Assembly: GCF_024297145.1 (NCBI RefSeq)
Contig: NZ_JANCTC010000011.1
Span: 62,001 to 126,000 of the forward strand
DNA: 64,000 bases
Direction: 5' to 3'
From: Mesorhizobium sp. LMG 17147
Lineage (GTDB): Bacteria; Pseudomonadota; Alphaproteobacteria; Rhizobiales; Rhizobiaceae
The notes under the pieces were generated by a model. That model saw only the letters and a list, made by a program, of their open reading frames with translations. It was not told where the DNA came from and searched no databases. The stretch's first letter is position 1. Each line of letters starts with the position of its first letter. A program made the position numbers and the translations under genes. This document shows positions 26,772-35,629 of the stretch, piece by piece.

Positions 26772-27106
26772 CAGCCGGTGCGGCGTTTGGCAATCGGCGT
26801 TTTCATCCGAAAACGGCCCCGCATTATTCCTCTAAAGCTTAGAACTGCCGGCCATAGCGCGGGCGAGCGGCACTGCTGAGGTAAGCAACTCAGCTCCCAC
26901 CTTGCAGGACCTGGATGACGGACTGCCCGCAGGTGCTGCCCCATCTGCTTTGGACCGCATCTGCGAAATTCTCACGTATCCTGCCTGTGCGCATGTAAGC
27001 ATAGGGTAGCGCCTGGGCTCGATTGGCCACCACACTAAGAACCACCGTCGGCATGGCGACCGCAGGCTGATGTCCCAAACGCCACTCCAAAAGGATCATC
27101 CTCTCA
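26772..27106. other. Gene-free stretch
   Basis: About 335 bp between the repeat cluster and the NTPase remnant. No ORF with protein character is seen on either strand; composition is mixed. It may contain the promoter of the former NTPase gene. Confidence 0.35.
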
Positions 27107-27946
27107 TGGATCCCAATGCCATCATTGCGTCCCTGCCAGTCGCCGGGGCTGATCGATCTGTGCTCATCGAAGTCGCTAATGCCGCGTTCGAGCCCGTCAT
27201 TGAGCGGATTGAACCGAATATTAGGAACGACCCGAAGCCTTTGGGATGCTGATAACTACATCGACAATAGCCTTCTCGGCGTCTCTCCCACAAGTCCGTG
27301 GGAAACGGCTCAGGAATTCTTTGCGGCTCTCGCACGCAAGGAAACCTTGTTCACCCATACTTGGCAGCTGGTCGGCAGAGAAGCTCCCCTTGCTGAAGCC
27401 TTGGAAGCACACAAGAATCCGGACGTTGGCGTGACGCTGGTAACGGGGTCTGGCGGCGGCGGCAAATCTCGAGCTCCAAGCCATTCTGGACCAAATCGCC
27501 GCCGATCAGTCTGCGACTAGGATCAGGCTTGTCTCACCGACAATGGAGATCACCAAGGTGTCTCTAGAAGAGCTTGGTTCCGGTGACCTGCTCCTCGTCG
27601 TCGATGATGCTCATGACAGCGACAAGTCTCCAGCCATTGTTCAATTACGCCGCGGCCAACGTGGGTCGTGTAAAATTGCTCATTGTCTTCCGACGATATG
27701 GAGTTGAGCATATCCGGGCCCAGGCAAGCAGCTATTCCTTTTCTGGAGACCGTCTGAGCGTCATCGACGTACCGCCTCTTTCCAAGGAGGAGTCGGAGTC
27801 GCTTGCCCGCCAGGTGCTTGAACACCTAGGTGGACCTATGGAGCTTGCGGCCAGCATTGCTCATCTCACCCAAGATTGCTCGCTCGCCACAGTGGTCGGG
27901 GGCTCAGACCTGCATGAAGCCCCATCTTGTGCAGCGTCCTTTGCTT
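27107..27946 (+). pseudogene. Frameshifted P-loop (STAND-like) NTPase remnant
   Basis: Pieces in successive frames read MDPNAIIASLPVAGADRSVL..., then LLGVSPTSPWETAQEFFAAL ... VTLVTGSGGGGKSR, then LQAILDQIAADQSATRIRLV ... ELGSGDLLLVVDDAHDSDK, then VGRVKLLIVFRRYG ... DVPPLSKEESESLARQVL. GSGGGGKSR is a Walker A and LLLVVDDAHD a Walker B; the PPLS..ES..L motif resembles the winged-helix side of STAND/NACHT-type ATPases. At least three shifts break it, near 27240, 27470 and 27620, and the C-terminal sensor domain is gone. The original role, perhaps phage defence or regulation, is inferred. Confidence 0.6.
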
Positions 27947-28159
27947 AGGCGCGGAACCATACGGAGCGATACGGGAAGATTTCTGATTTTGGCCCACGAG
28001 AAAGCCAATGAAATCAACGGTCCCGGCACATCCTCCGGGCCCACCATTATCGTTACTTATCAATGGCTTAGCGGATTTTTGGCCTTCGGTTAGCCAATTG
28101 TATCTGGCGAACCTCATTGCATCGCTATGATATTATTGACTTATGGTGGGCTGCCGACA

Positions 28160-28440
28160 ACGGCTGCTGCCACCGGAACTCAACGTCATCGAGATAGCCT
28201 GCCAGGATCCGAACAAGCTCCTGCTGACCGGCCACGTCAACGAGACGGGAACGCACACGACAGTGGGGCGCGACGCCCTATGTCGCGGATACCGCGGGGT
28301 TCCACACATGCGGGGTGCTGGGGACGGAAGACGAACTGCTCTGGTATTTCGACAACGTCGAAGTCGCGCGCGCCACAGATGGTGGGCGGCACCGACAGAC
28401 CGTCGACATGGATTCAGGTATCGTCCGAGATCGGTTTGTT
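28160..28440 (+). pseudogene. GH16 endo-glucanase remnant
   Basis: Frames joined across a shift near 28260 read PPELNVIEIACQDPNKLLLT GHVNETGTHT and then YVADTAGFHTCGVLGTEDEL and LWYFDNVEVA. These match the substrate-strand pattern of family 16 beta-glucanases of rhizobia (PPE.D..E.LG.DP.K.....H..E.G and FHTYGV.WT..E..WYFD...V). The catalytic ExDxxE segment is only partly kept (NVIEIACQD), and the gene is truncated at both ends. Confidence 0.55.
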
Positions 28441-28517
28441 GCTCCGTCCTGATGTGGCGCAGCCTGAAATCGCGCCGGACGCCACGAACTCCATTGATCT
28501 TTGCGCGAAGCGCCCTG

Positions 28518-28683
28518 CGTGACATCGCCCTGAACCTGTTCACCACCCTCGACATCCTGCTCCAGGAACGCAGCGCGACAAGGGTTGCGCCCAGGCGCCG
28601 GCGAAGCACCTCGGCGATGAGCCGCACCCTGTCGCGGCTCAGGGAGGCGCTCGGCGATCCGGTCTTGGTGCCTGCACAGGCGC
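28518..28683 (+). pseudogene. LysR-type regulator N-terminal remnant
   Basis: Reads RDIALNLFTTLDILLQERSA TRVAPRRRRSTSAMSRTLSR and then LREALGDPVLVPAQA, an almost complete LysR helix-turn-helix of the NodD/NahR-like group (DLNLL..FDALL.ERSVTRAA..L..SQPAMSR.L.RLR...GDPLLV). The rest of the gene is absent. It overlaps the 3' end of the minus-strand XRE gene. Confidence 0.65.
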
Positions 28684-29460
28684 GGCGGCAACCGGCTGGG
28701 CCTCGGTCAGGAAAGACAGCACGGCCGGGGGTAGCGCTGCGGAATTGGGCGCATAGATGCCGCAACGCGATATAAGACTCCTCTTGTTGACGCGTTTCCC
28801 CAGATAGTGCCAGACGGTGCGGGTGGCGTAGGGGAGATTGTTGGCTCGCCACGATATGCCCATAGTAATGCCCCGCAGGTAACGCCGCTGGTACGTTTCG
28901 AACGGCATGAGGATCGTCTGTCCAAACGTAGGGGCCTCGCCGCGCGTCAGTTCCGTCAAAAATATGCGCTGGTGCCGATACGCCGCGAGCCCAGTATAGC
29001 GTGAACGCTGTACGATGCCGTTTTCGGCATCTTCGATGCGCTCAAGCGAGGAAACCAGAACTTGTCCGCCATTCTCGCGCAAGTGAGCGCAGGCGCAGAC
29101 GATCCGGTCAGGCCAGGACAGCGACGTGTGCCACGCCTGGTAGAATCCGAGATAGGGTTCGAGTGCATGCAGGTCGCCCGGAAAGGCATCCGCTAGCGGG
29201 CCTGTAAGGTCGGCGTGTCGGCGCCGCTCGCCCAATTTGCTGCGGAACACGCCCGGAGGAAGGTCGAAATCGGCTGGTTCGAGGCCAAAGGCTGCCGCGA
29301 TCGTCAGGAGATTATGGGCGGAAGGAAGGGTTCCTGCATTGAGGTAGCGGTTGAACTGCTGCCGGTTGATACCGATGGTGCGGCACAAATCGGATACCGA
29401 TCTGTGGGTGCTGCAGGCAAGTTTCAGGTTGCTGCTGAAATTGGCCCATGGCTTGCTCAT
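28639..29460 (-). CDS. XRE-family helix-turn-helix regulator
   Basis: 273 residues. The N-terminus (residues 10-60) is a Cro/CI-type HTH: SVSDLCRTIGINRQQFNRYL NAG, followed by LPSAHNLLTIAAAFGLEP. The C-terminal 180 residues form a probable sensor domain of unknown ligand (e.g. LEPYLGFYQAWHTSLSWPDR). It is divergent from the ABC substrate-binding gene 104 bp away, so it probably controls that transport unit. The C-terminal tail (about the last 35 residues, Pro/Ala-rich) runs through the LysR remnant on the opposite strand and may not be original. GTC-free ATG start at 29460 behind an AT-rich leader. Confidence 0.75.
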   Translation of the reverse strand: MSKPWANFSSNLKLACSTHRSVSDLCRTIGINRQQFNRYLNAGTLPSAHNLLTIAAAFGLEPADFDLPPGVFRSKLGERRRHADLTGPLADAFPGDLHALEPYLGFYQAWHTSLSWPDRIVCACAHLRENGGQVLVSSLERIEDAENGIVQRSRYTGLAAYRHQRIFLTELTRGEAPTFGQTILMPFETYQRRYLRGITMGISWRANNLPYATRTVWHYLGKRVNKRSLISRCGIYAPNSAALPPAVLSFLTEAQPVAAAPVQAPRPDRRAPP

Positions 29461-29564
29461 GGAGGCAGTATAAACTCGCTTAAAAACGCTTCAAGCGACG
29501 AAATTGCGTTGCCAAGACCTCGGCCTAGTATCGGCCACAAGGCTTCAGTCCAAAAGGGAACCCA

Positions 29565-31127
29565 ATGAGCGCTTCCAGCAGGTTATCGAGTCTCTCACGC
29601 CGTGATCTTCTTCAAGCGGGGGTGGCTCTAGGCCTTGTCGCAGCCGCAGGCTCGCTGGCGTCACCGGCCGCGGCACAAACGCCAGTGCGCGGTGGACAGT
29701 TGCGGCTGGGGCTCGATGGCGGCGCCTCCGCCGATACGCTTGACCCGGCCTTAGCGTCCGCCAGCGTCAACTTTGTGATCGCGCATTGCTGGGGCGATAC
29801 GCTGGTCGAATCCGATCCCAACACGGGCGCGGCGGTTCCCTCGCTGGCCGAATCCTGGTCCCCGTCGGCCGACGCCAAGGAGTGGACTTTCAAGATACGC
29901 AAAGACGTTCGCTTCCACGATGGCAAGGCATTTGCTGTTAGCGATGCAGTCGAGACCTTGCGCCGCCACGCCGGAAAGAAATCGCAATCGGGCGCACTCG
30001 GCCTGCTGTCCGGGATAGACCGCATCGAGGAACGGTCGGGCGACATGGTGGTGACGCTGAAGGAAGCCAATGCTGACTTGCCGCTGATATTTACCGATTA
30101 TCATCTTCAGATGCAGCCGGGCGGCGGCATGGAAAAGCCGACAGCTGCCATCGGCACTGGCCCCTATAAGCTGGTTGCGTTCGAGCCGGGCATTCGCGCC
30201 GCTTTCGAGAAAAACACTGACGACTGGCGCCAGGACCGGGGCTACGTCGACAGCGTGCTTATTACCGTGATGAACGACCTGACCGCGCGGACCAGCGCCT
30301 TGCGGTCCGGTCAGGTCGATTTCATCAGCACCGTCGAACCCAAGATCGTGCCGTTGCTGAAGCAGGTTCCGGGCGTCGAAATTCTTCGTACCTCCGGCAA
30401 GGGGTTCTATTCCTTCCTGATGCATTGCGACACCGCGCCCTTCGACAACAATGATCTGCGTCTGGCGCTCAAATATGCGATAGACCGCGAGGCTATCCTC
30501 AAGCGGGTTCTGGGTGGGTTCGGCACCATTGGCAATGATTACCCGATCAACGCCAACTATGCGCTCGCGCCTACCGATATAGAGCAGCGCAATTACGATC
30601 CCGACAAGGCTGCTTTCCACTTCAAGAAGTCTGGCCTTCAAGATCCAATTCTGCTGCGCACCTCGGAAGCGGCGTTCCCCGGTGCGGTCGATGCGGCCCA
30701 GCTTTTCCAATTGAGCGCGGAAAAGGCCGGGATCAAGATCAATGTGCAGCGCGAGCCGAGTGACGGCTACTGGTCGGAAGTCTGGAACGTCAAGCCGTTC
30801 TGCACCTCCTTTTGGGGTGGTCGTCCGACGCAGGACGCGCGCTATTCCACCTCCTACGTTTCCAACGCGGAGTGGAACGACACCCGCTTCAAGCGGCCCG
30901 ACTTCGACAAGATGGTGGTGCAGGCGCGCGGTGAACTGGATGAGACCAAGCGGCGCGTACTTTACCGTGACATGGCGCTGATGGTGCGAGGTGAGGGCGG
31001 CTTGATACTGCCGGTATTCAACGACTTCATCAACGCCTGCACGAGCCATCTCAAGGGTTTTGTTCCCGATATTGGCAATGACTTTTCCAATGGCCGCATA
31101 GCCAGCCGGGTCTGGCTGGAGGCTTGA
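29565..31127 (+). CDS. ABC transporter periplasmic substrate-binding protein (peptide family)
   Basis: Family 5 (DppA/OppA-like) extracytoplasmic binding protein, 520 residues. The N-terminus carries a twin-arginine signal, SRRDLLQAGVALGLVAAAG, cleaved near AAAQT. The mature protein shows family 5 landmarks: WTFKIRKDVRFHDGKAF, GTGPYKLVAFEPG and a DLRLALKYAIDREAI region. Ligands of this family include di/oligopeptides, opines and nickel, so the ligand is not known. No permease or ATPase follows; the next gene is a CocE-type hydrolase 63 bp downstream, so the transporter membrane parts must be elsewhere or lost. Confidence 0.88.
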   Translation: MSASSRLSSLSRRDLLQAGVALGLVAAAGSLASPAAAQTPVRGGQLRLGLDGGASADTLDPALASASVNFVIAHCWGDTLVESDPNTGAAVPSLAESWSPSADAKEWTFKIRKDVRFHDGKAFAVSDAVETLRRHAGKKSQSGALGLLSGIDRIEERSGDMVVTLKEANADLPLIFTDYHLQMQPGGGMEKPTAAIGTGPYKLVAFEPGIRAAFEKNTDDWRQDRGYVDSVLITVMNDLTARTSALRSGQVDFISTVEPKIVPLLKQVPGVEILRTSGKGFYSFLMHCDTAPFDNNDLRLALKYAIDREAILKRVLGGFGTIGNDYPINANYALAPTDIEQRNYDPDKAAFHFKKSGLQDPILLRTSEAAFPGAVDAAQLFQLSAEKAGIKINVQREPSDGYWSEVWNVKPFCTSFWGGRPTQDARYSTSYVSNAEWNDTRFKRPDFDKMVVQARGELDETKRRVLYRDMALMVRGEGGLILPVFNDFINACTSHLKGFVPDIGNDFSNGRIASRVWLEA

Positions 31128-31190
31128 ACCGGGAATTGATCGTACCTGTCCGGCGGTGGGATCGCGTGCTTGCCACCGAGTGGAGCTTTG

Positions 31191-33194
31191 GTGGTTGATC
31201 GCATGACGAACAGGAATTTCCGTGTCATTGAAAACGAGTGGATCGTCCTGAAAGACGGCACCCGGCTCGCCGCGCGCATCTGGATGCCCGAAGCGGTTCC
31301 CGGCGGGGTGCCAGCGGTGCTCGAATTCCTGCCTTATCGCAAACGCAACGGTACCGCCGCGCGTGACGAATCCACCTGTCCGGTCTTCGCGGCGGCCGGC
31401 ATCGCGGGCGTGCGTGTCGACATTCGCGGTTGCGGAGAATCCGACGGCGTGATCGACGGCGAATATACCGCGCGCGAGCTTGCCGATGCCGTCGAGGTTA
31501 TCGAGTGGATCGCTGCGCAGGACTGGTCGAATGGCAATGTCGGCATGATGGGAATTTCCTGGGGCGGGTTCAACGCGCTTCAGGTCGCGGCTCTCAAACC
31601 ACCAGCTCTCAAGGCCGTGATTTCCCTGTCGTCCACCGTCGACCGCTACAATGACGACATCCACTACAAGAATGGCGCGCATTTGTCGGCGCAACTGTCG
31701 TGGGCGGCGACGATGAGTGCCTACCAGTCGCGATCCCCTGACCCCGATCTTGTCGGAGAACGCTGGCGCGACATGTGGCTCGAGCGCCTGGAAGGCGAGC
31801 CGTTCTTCATGGAGGAGTGGCTCTCCCACCAGCGCCGCGACGACTTCTGGCGCCACGGTTCGATCTGCGAGGATTTTGACGGTTTTTCCGTTCCCGCATT
31901 GGTGATTGCCGGATGGGCCGACGGCTACCGCAACACGCCCTTGAAGGCGGTTGCCGGGATGCCGGAGATGGCCTGGGGCCTGATCGGTCCATGGGTTCAC
32001 AAGTATCCGCATTTTGCTGATCCGAAGCCCCGCGCCGATTTCCATGCCGAGGCAATTTCATGGTGGCGGCATTGGTTGTGCGCAGAAGACAACAAGGTGG
32101 AGAATACGCCGAGGCTGCGTGCTTATATCCTGGACGGGCCGCGACCCGGCCGCCGGCGCGAGACCGACCCGGGCTATTGGGTTGCCATGGACAGATGGGA
32201 CGTTCCCGACATACTCGTCCTTAGCCTGGACGCTTGGGGCAGGCTCGCTCGGAGCACTTCATCGCATGCTGAAGAAAAAATCCTCCTGCACTCTCCTCAG
32301 GATACAGGCACCGCTGCGGGAGATTTCTTCCCGCGGAGGCCGGATTCGGAAATGGCCGGCGACCAGCGTGTTGACGATGCTGGATCAATCACCTTCGACA
32401 GCGCCGTCCTTGCTGAGGAATGCGTCGTGTTTGGCCAGCCGCTCGCAAAGCTGTCGCTTTCCAGTGATGCCAACTTTGCCAACCTTGCCGTCAGGCTCGT
32501 CGACGTTCATCCCGACGGTGCGGCGATGCGCGTCAGCTACGGTGTGCTCAATCTAGCGCATCGCAGCGGCAATGCCGCCCCGCAGCCTCTGAAGCCGGGC
32601 GAGACGGTCGAGATCGAGTTGATGCTCGATGCATGCGGCTACCGTTTTGCGCCCGGCCACCGTCTGCGTCTGTCCTTGTCGAGCGCCTATTGGCCGACGA
32701 TCCTGCCCCAGCCCTGCGACGCAACGCTGACGATCGATCTCGCCACGCTGCGATTGGAACTGCCGCTGCTTGGCGAGCATCGAAGGGTCGAAATCCCGCA
32801 GCCATCCAATCCCGATCCTCTGCCCCGTTACGAAGTCCTGACAGACGGATCGTCGGACCGCTCTGTTGAACGCGATCTGCAAAATGGCGTGACGCGCTAT
32901 CGGGTGCACGAGGACACAGGTCTTAGCCGCCATCCGGGCAACGGCTTGTGCACGCGCGACATCCGGCAGGAGGTATGGTCGATAGCGCCCGATAACCCGC
33001 TGTCGCTGACGGCAGAGATCCGCTGGACGTGCCGTGCCGAGCGGGAAGGCTGGCGAACGCAGAGCCATTGCACCACGCATCTCTCCTGCACGGCGACCGA
33101 GTGGGTGGTTTCGCAACGAATCGAAGCACTGGAGGACGGCCGCAAGGTGTTTGAGCGCGAGCGCAATTCCCGCATCCCGCGTGACCACATGTAA
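31191..33194 (+). CDS. CocE/NonD-family alpha/beta hydrolase
   Basis: X-Pro dipeptidyl-peptidase (S15)/cocaine-esterase type serine hydrolase of about 667 residues. The nucleophile elbow is GMMGISWGGFNALQ (Ser in GxSxGG). The acid is the Asp in IAGWADGYRNTP and the His lies in GPWVHKYPH. A C-terminal jelly-roll domain follows (residues about 380-560, with TFDSAVLAEECVVFGQP and AMRVSYGVLNLAHR). It could hydrolyse an ester or acyl-peptide brought in by the upstream binding protein. GTG at 31191 has GGAG five bases upstream; ATG at 31203 is an alternative. Confidence 0.88.
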   Translation: MVDRMTNRNFRVIENEWIVLKDGTRLAARIWMPEAVPGGVPAVLEFLPYRKRNGTAARDESTCPVFAAAGIAGVRVDIRGCGESDGVIDGEYTARELADAVEVIEWIAAQDWSNGNVGMMGISWGGFNALQVAALKPPALKAVISLSSTVDRYNDDIHYKNGAHLSAQLSWAATMSAYQSRSPDPDLVGERWRDMWLERLEGEPFFMEEWLSHQRRDDFWRHGSICEDFDGFSVPALVIAGWADGYRNTPLKAVAGMPEMAWGLIGPWVHKYPHFADPKPRADFHAEAISWWRHWLCAEDNKVENTPRLRAYILDGPRPGRRRETDPGYWVAMDRWDVPDILVLSLDAWGRLARSTSSHAEEKILLHSPQDTGTAAGDFFPRRPDSEMAGDQRVDDAGSITFDSAVLAEECVVFGQPLAKLSLSSDANFANLAVRLVDVHPDGAAMRVSYGVLNLAHRSGNAAPQPLKPGETVEIELMLDACGYRFAPGHRLRLSLSSAYWPTILPQPCDATLTIDLATLRLELPLLGEHRRVEIPQPSNPDPLPRYEVLTDGSSDRSVERDLQNGVTRYRVHEDTGLSRHPGNGLCTRDIRQEVWSIAPDNPLSLTAEIRWTCRAEREGWRTQSHCTTHLSCTATEWVVSQRIEALEDGRKVFERERNSRIPRDHM

Positions 33195-33197
33195 TAG

Positions 33198-33281
33198 ATC
33201 GCCTATCGCTGCGGCTGCGGCAATGCCGGGCATTTCAGCCGGGTGTTTCGCCAGCACACCGGCATCACCCCGACCCAGTAA
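33198..33281 (+). pseudogene. AraC-family regulator C-terminal scrap
   Basis: Immediately after the hydrolase stop, 27 codons read IAYRCGCGNAGHFSRVFRQH then TGITPTQ and a stop. This is the second helix-turn-helix of AraC/XylS regulators (IA...GF....HFSR.FR...G.TP..). Nothing else of the gene remains. Confidence 0.75.
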
Positions 33282-33426
33282 GGCATCCGAACCGATGCGC
33301 AAGCGGCTCTACCAATGCGTGAACTAATGCGTGACGTGAGTTCGTAACCGGATGGAGCTGCGCCAAGTCCGATTTCTGCTCGATACTCCCGAAATCCGAG
33401 ATGCTGCTATATCCCTAAGCCAGGAA

Positions 33427-33717
33427 TTAATCTCGTTCATCGTCCTTAGTTTCGCCAGCCCATACGAGAGAATACGAGGGAAACGGGTTGGCGAACCACC
33501 CGCTAACGTATTGATTTCCTGTGGGGAACTTTGTCCCTCCGCGCCCACCATTGGCTCCTGCTGCCATTGCCCGCCGGTGCGCAGGAAAGCTCGGCCTGAG
33601 CTCCGGCAGCAGCGGCAATTCGACCACAACCGGCTGGCTGCGCACCTTGTTTTTGTCTGTCTTGCCCGACTTGATCCGGATCCACTTCTCCACGGGTCGG
33701 ACTGCCCAGTAAGGCAA
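33427..33717 (-). pseudogene. Tyrosine-recombinase fragment
   Basis: Minus-strand reading VEKWIRIKSGKTDKNKVRSQ then PVVVELPLLPELRPSF resembles the beta-hairpin and following strand of phage-type integrases (R.RT.KT...V.LPILPEL). The later part (YVSGWFANPFPS) could be the decayed equivalent of the following GNWFR segment. No catalytic residues are left. With the AraC scrap next to it, this marks a zone of past insertion. Confidence 0.4.
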
Positions 33718-34025
33718 AGGGCGGCTGCGGGTGAAAATAGGACAGGAGAAGAGGCCGATCTCGTCCGCGTTCTGCGCAGAGGGTGAGCGTGTGCCATAGA
33801 CCAGGCGAGTGACGTTCGTTCAACCCACCGGCTGGACCGAGCGGGCCGTCGCCTGAGTAGCACTCGCCGTGTCCGTCGTAACCGACGGCTTTTGTCGGAT
33901 AGCGCACTGGCTTCATGCGGTCTTGACGTCGAAAATCGGCCTTCACATATTTTCCGCAGGTCGCTGCCGATTGCTGGGGCGACCATCCTCAACCACCTGA
34001 AATCGTTCAAAAATTGGAGGTTTCG
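33718..34025. other. Gene-free stretch
   Basis: About 300 bp between the recombinase fragment and the DUF982 pair. No convincing gene. The last 40 bases are AT-rich, ending in the TTGGAGG ribosome site of the first DUF982 gene. Confidence 0.4.
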
Positions 34026-34331
34026 ATGAGCGAGAGAACATTTGAGAGTCCCGTGTTCGTGAGAGCCGCGGAAGGTCTCATTCAAGAGATCGCCTGTCTT
34101 GAGGATGCTTTCGATTTTCTCAACGAATGGCCGAAGCATCGGCGAGGCGTGATCTACGAAACGGCAAAGCGCGCGTGTCACCGCGCCTACGACGGTCTCA
34201 TACCGTTAAAAGTTGCGCGGGATGCGTTCGCCGGCTTTGCCCGCTCCGTGAAGATCCTCGAGGACGTCGCAACGGCGATGCCTTGGGTGGCGGCCGCAAA
34301 GTCGGGCGAGACGGGCGGCGTTGCCGCCTGA
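34026..34331 (+). CDS. DUF982 protein
   Basis: A 101-residue member of DUF982, small proteins expanded in rhizobia and often found in paralogous pairs. The core AFDFLNEWPKHRRGVIYETA KRACHRAYDG matches the family (A..FL...W....R...Y..A...C..A..G). ATG at 34026 has GGAGG five bases upstream; an upstream in-frame ATG at 34014 lacks one. Cytoplasmic, function unknown. Followed 21 bp later by a paralogue. Confidence 0.8.
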   Translation: MSERTFESPVFVRAAEGLIQEIACLEDAFDFLNEWPKHRRGVIYETAKRACHRAYDGLIPLKVARDAFAGFARSVKILEDVATAMPWVAAAKSGETGGVAA

Positions 34332-34352
34332 CCGTTTCGGAGGGAGGAAATC

Positions 34353-34637
34353 ATGCTTTCTCAGCCCTTCGAAAAGCCCGTTCGCGTCTGGGTCGGACTC
34401 GGGTTCCCGAGGCAGCTGAATTCGATCGTGGATGCCTACCAGTTCGTCACTGACTGGTGCGGGAACAGCCCTGAACAAAGGGCTGCGATCCGCGCCTGTA
34501 AAGCCGCATTGGCCGGCGAGATCGACGCGGAGACGGCGCGCGGCGTTCTCGTGCAGTTCGCCAGGAAGAAAGACATCCTGGTCGAAGACGGAATGATGCC
34601 GCTGGTCACTACTACCGGGCAGGTTCTGCAAGCTTGA
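34353..34637 (+). CDS. DUF982 protein, paralogue of the preceding gene
   Basis: 94 residues with the same core as its neighbour: AYQFVTDWCGNSPEQRAAIR and ACKAALAGEIDAETARGVLV. GGAGGAAATC precedes the ATG. The pair is probably co-transcribed. DUF982 proteins have been seen on rhizobial symbiotic and accessory replicons, but no biochemical role is known to me. Confidence 0.8.
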   Translation: MLSQPFEKPVRVWVGLGFPRQLNSIVDAYQFVTDWCGNSPEQRAAIRACKAALAGEIDAETARGVLVQFARKKDILVEDGMMPLVTTTGQVLQA

Positions 34638-34986
34638 TCCGCGGGCGGTTTCAGAGGCGGTGGCCATCGGGCCGCCGCCCAAAAGGTGCGCCGTGCGAAA
34701 ACGCGCGCGTCGATGCGCCGGCAGAGTTTGCTGGCGGTTTCTATGTGCACCGCACTCCACTGGGCGGTGAGCAAGGTTAAGGTCACAAGCTGTCAGACGT
34801 TGCGCCCGTTTCGCTGACTAGATGGGGTAACGGACCGCCAAGCAGGCCGCGAGCGGAGCGCGCCACTCAAGCGCCGTCGCAAAGTGAGCCGCCCGCTTAG
34901 CGGCCCATTACCCCGCCTAGGTAAGACGTGGCGCCGCGAGCGCCAATGGAGTAATCTTGCCCCATCAGTTCTCGGGAGTAAGAGCC
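34638..34986. other. Gene-free stretch
   Basis: 349 bp between the DUF982 pair and the DUF1326 gene. ORFs crossing it are shadows of the flanking genes. A GGGAGTAAG ribosome site lies at its right end. Nothing else seen. Confidence 0.4.
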
Positions 34987-35625
34987 ATGAACGCAGTTCC
35001 TCGATGGCGGCTCGCAGGCGACTGGTTCGACATCTGCAGCTGCGACATCCCTTGTCCTTGCGAATTTGCACAGCGGCCGACCGGCAATCACTGCCAGGGC
35101 GTGCTCGCCTGGCACGTGCGTGAGGGCCAATACGGCGACGTGAAGCTCGACGGCCTGACGCTGGTGGCGCTCGGAGAGTTCGAAGGCAATCTCTGGGCCG
35201 GCGAGGCAAAGGCCGTCATGGGCATGTACCTTGATGAGAAGGCCAACGAGAAGCAGCGCGAGGCGCTGCAGACCATCTTCGGCGGGCAGGCCGGCGGCTG
35301 GCCGGCGGGCTTTGCCGCCAACATTGGCGAAATGCGCGGCATGGAGTTTGTGCCGATCGCCTTCGAGGTGGCGGGCGACCTCGCCACCTGGCGGGTCGAG
35401 ATCCCTGGCCGCGTCGTCGGGCGTGCGGAAGCGCTTTCGGGGCCGACTACCCCACCCGGCAAGCGCGTGCAGACGATCTACCCACCGGGCTCCGAGGTCG
35501 GTCCCGGCCAGGTTGCCACCTGGGGCCGTTCCGTCGAGGTCAGCACCAAGGGCTTCGGCCTCGACTGGACGGGCACTGCCCGCTCGAGCAAGCACATACC
35601 GTTCGAGTGGACCGGCCCGAGCTAA
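34987..35625 (+). CDS. DUF1326 protein
   Basis: 212 residues of the DUF1326 family, recognisable by DWFDICSCDIPCPCEFAQRP near the N-terminus, whose cysteines (C-x-C-x4-C-x-C) could bind a metal, then NHCQGVLAWHVREGQYGDV. ATG at 34987 with GGGAGTAAG upstream is preferred over 34957. It is followed four bases later by a DUF2182 membrane protein; the two families commonly occur together and are thought to act as a pair, possibly in metal handling. Function unproven. Confidence 0.82.
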   Translation: MNAVPRWRLAGDWFDICSCDIPCPCEFAQRPTGNHCQGVLAWHVREGQYGDVKLDGLTLVALGEFEGNLWAGEAKAVMGMYLDEKANEKQREALQTIFGGQAGGWPAGFAANIGEMRGMEFVPIAFEVAGDLATWRVEIPGRVVGRAEALSGPTTPPGKRVQTIYPPGSEVGPGQVATWGRSVEVSTKGFGLDWTGTARSSKHIPFEWTGPS

Positions 35626-35629
35626 GGCG

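Noticed and set aside
30742..32556. Long plus- and minus-strand ORFs across the ABC binding protein and CocE genes
   Set aside because: They are shadows of the real reading frames, as judged from known protein families.
32553..33302. Several long minus-strand ORFs under the CocE gene
   Set aside because: The plus frame has a clear hydrolase family; the others are codon-bias shadows.
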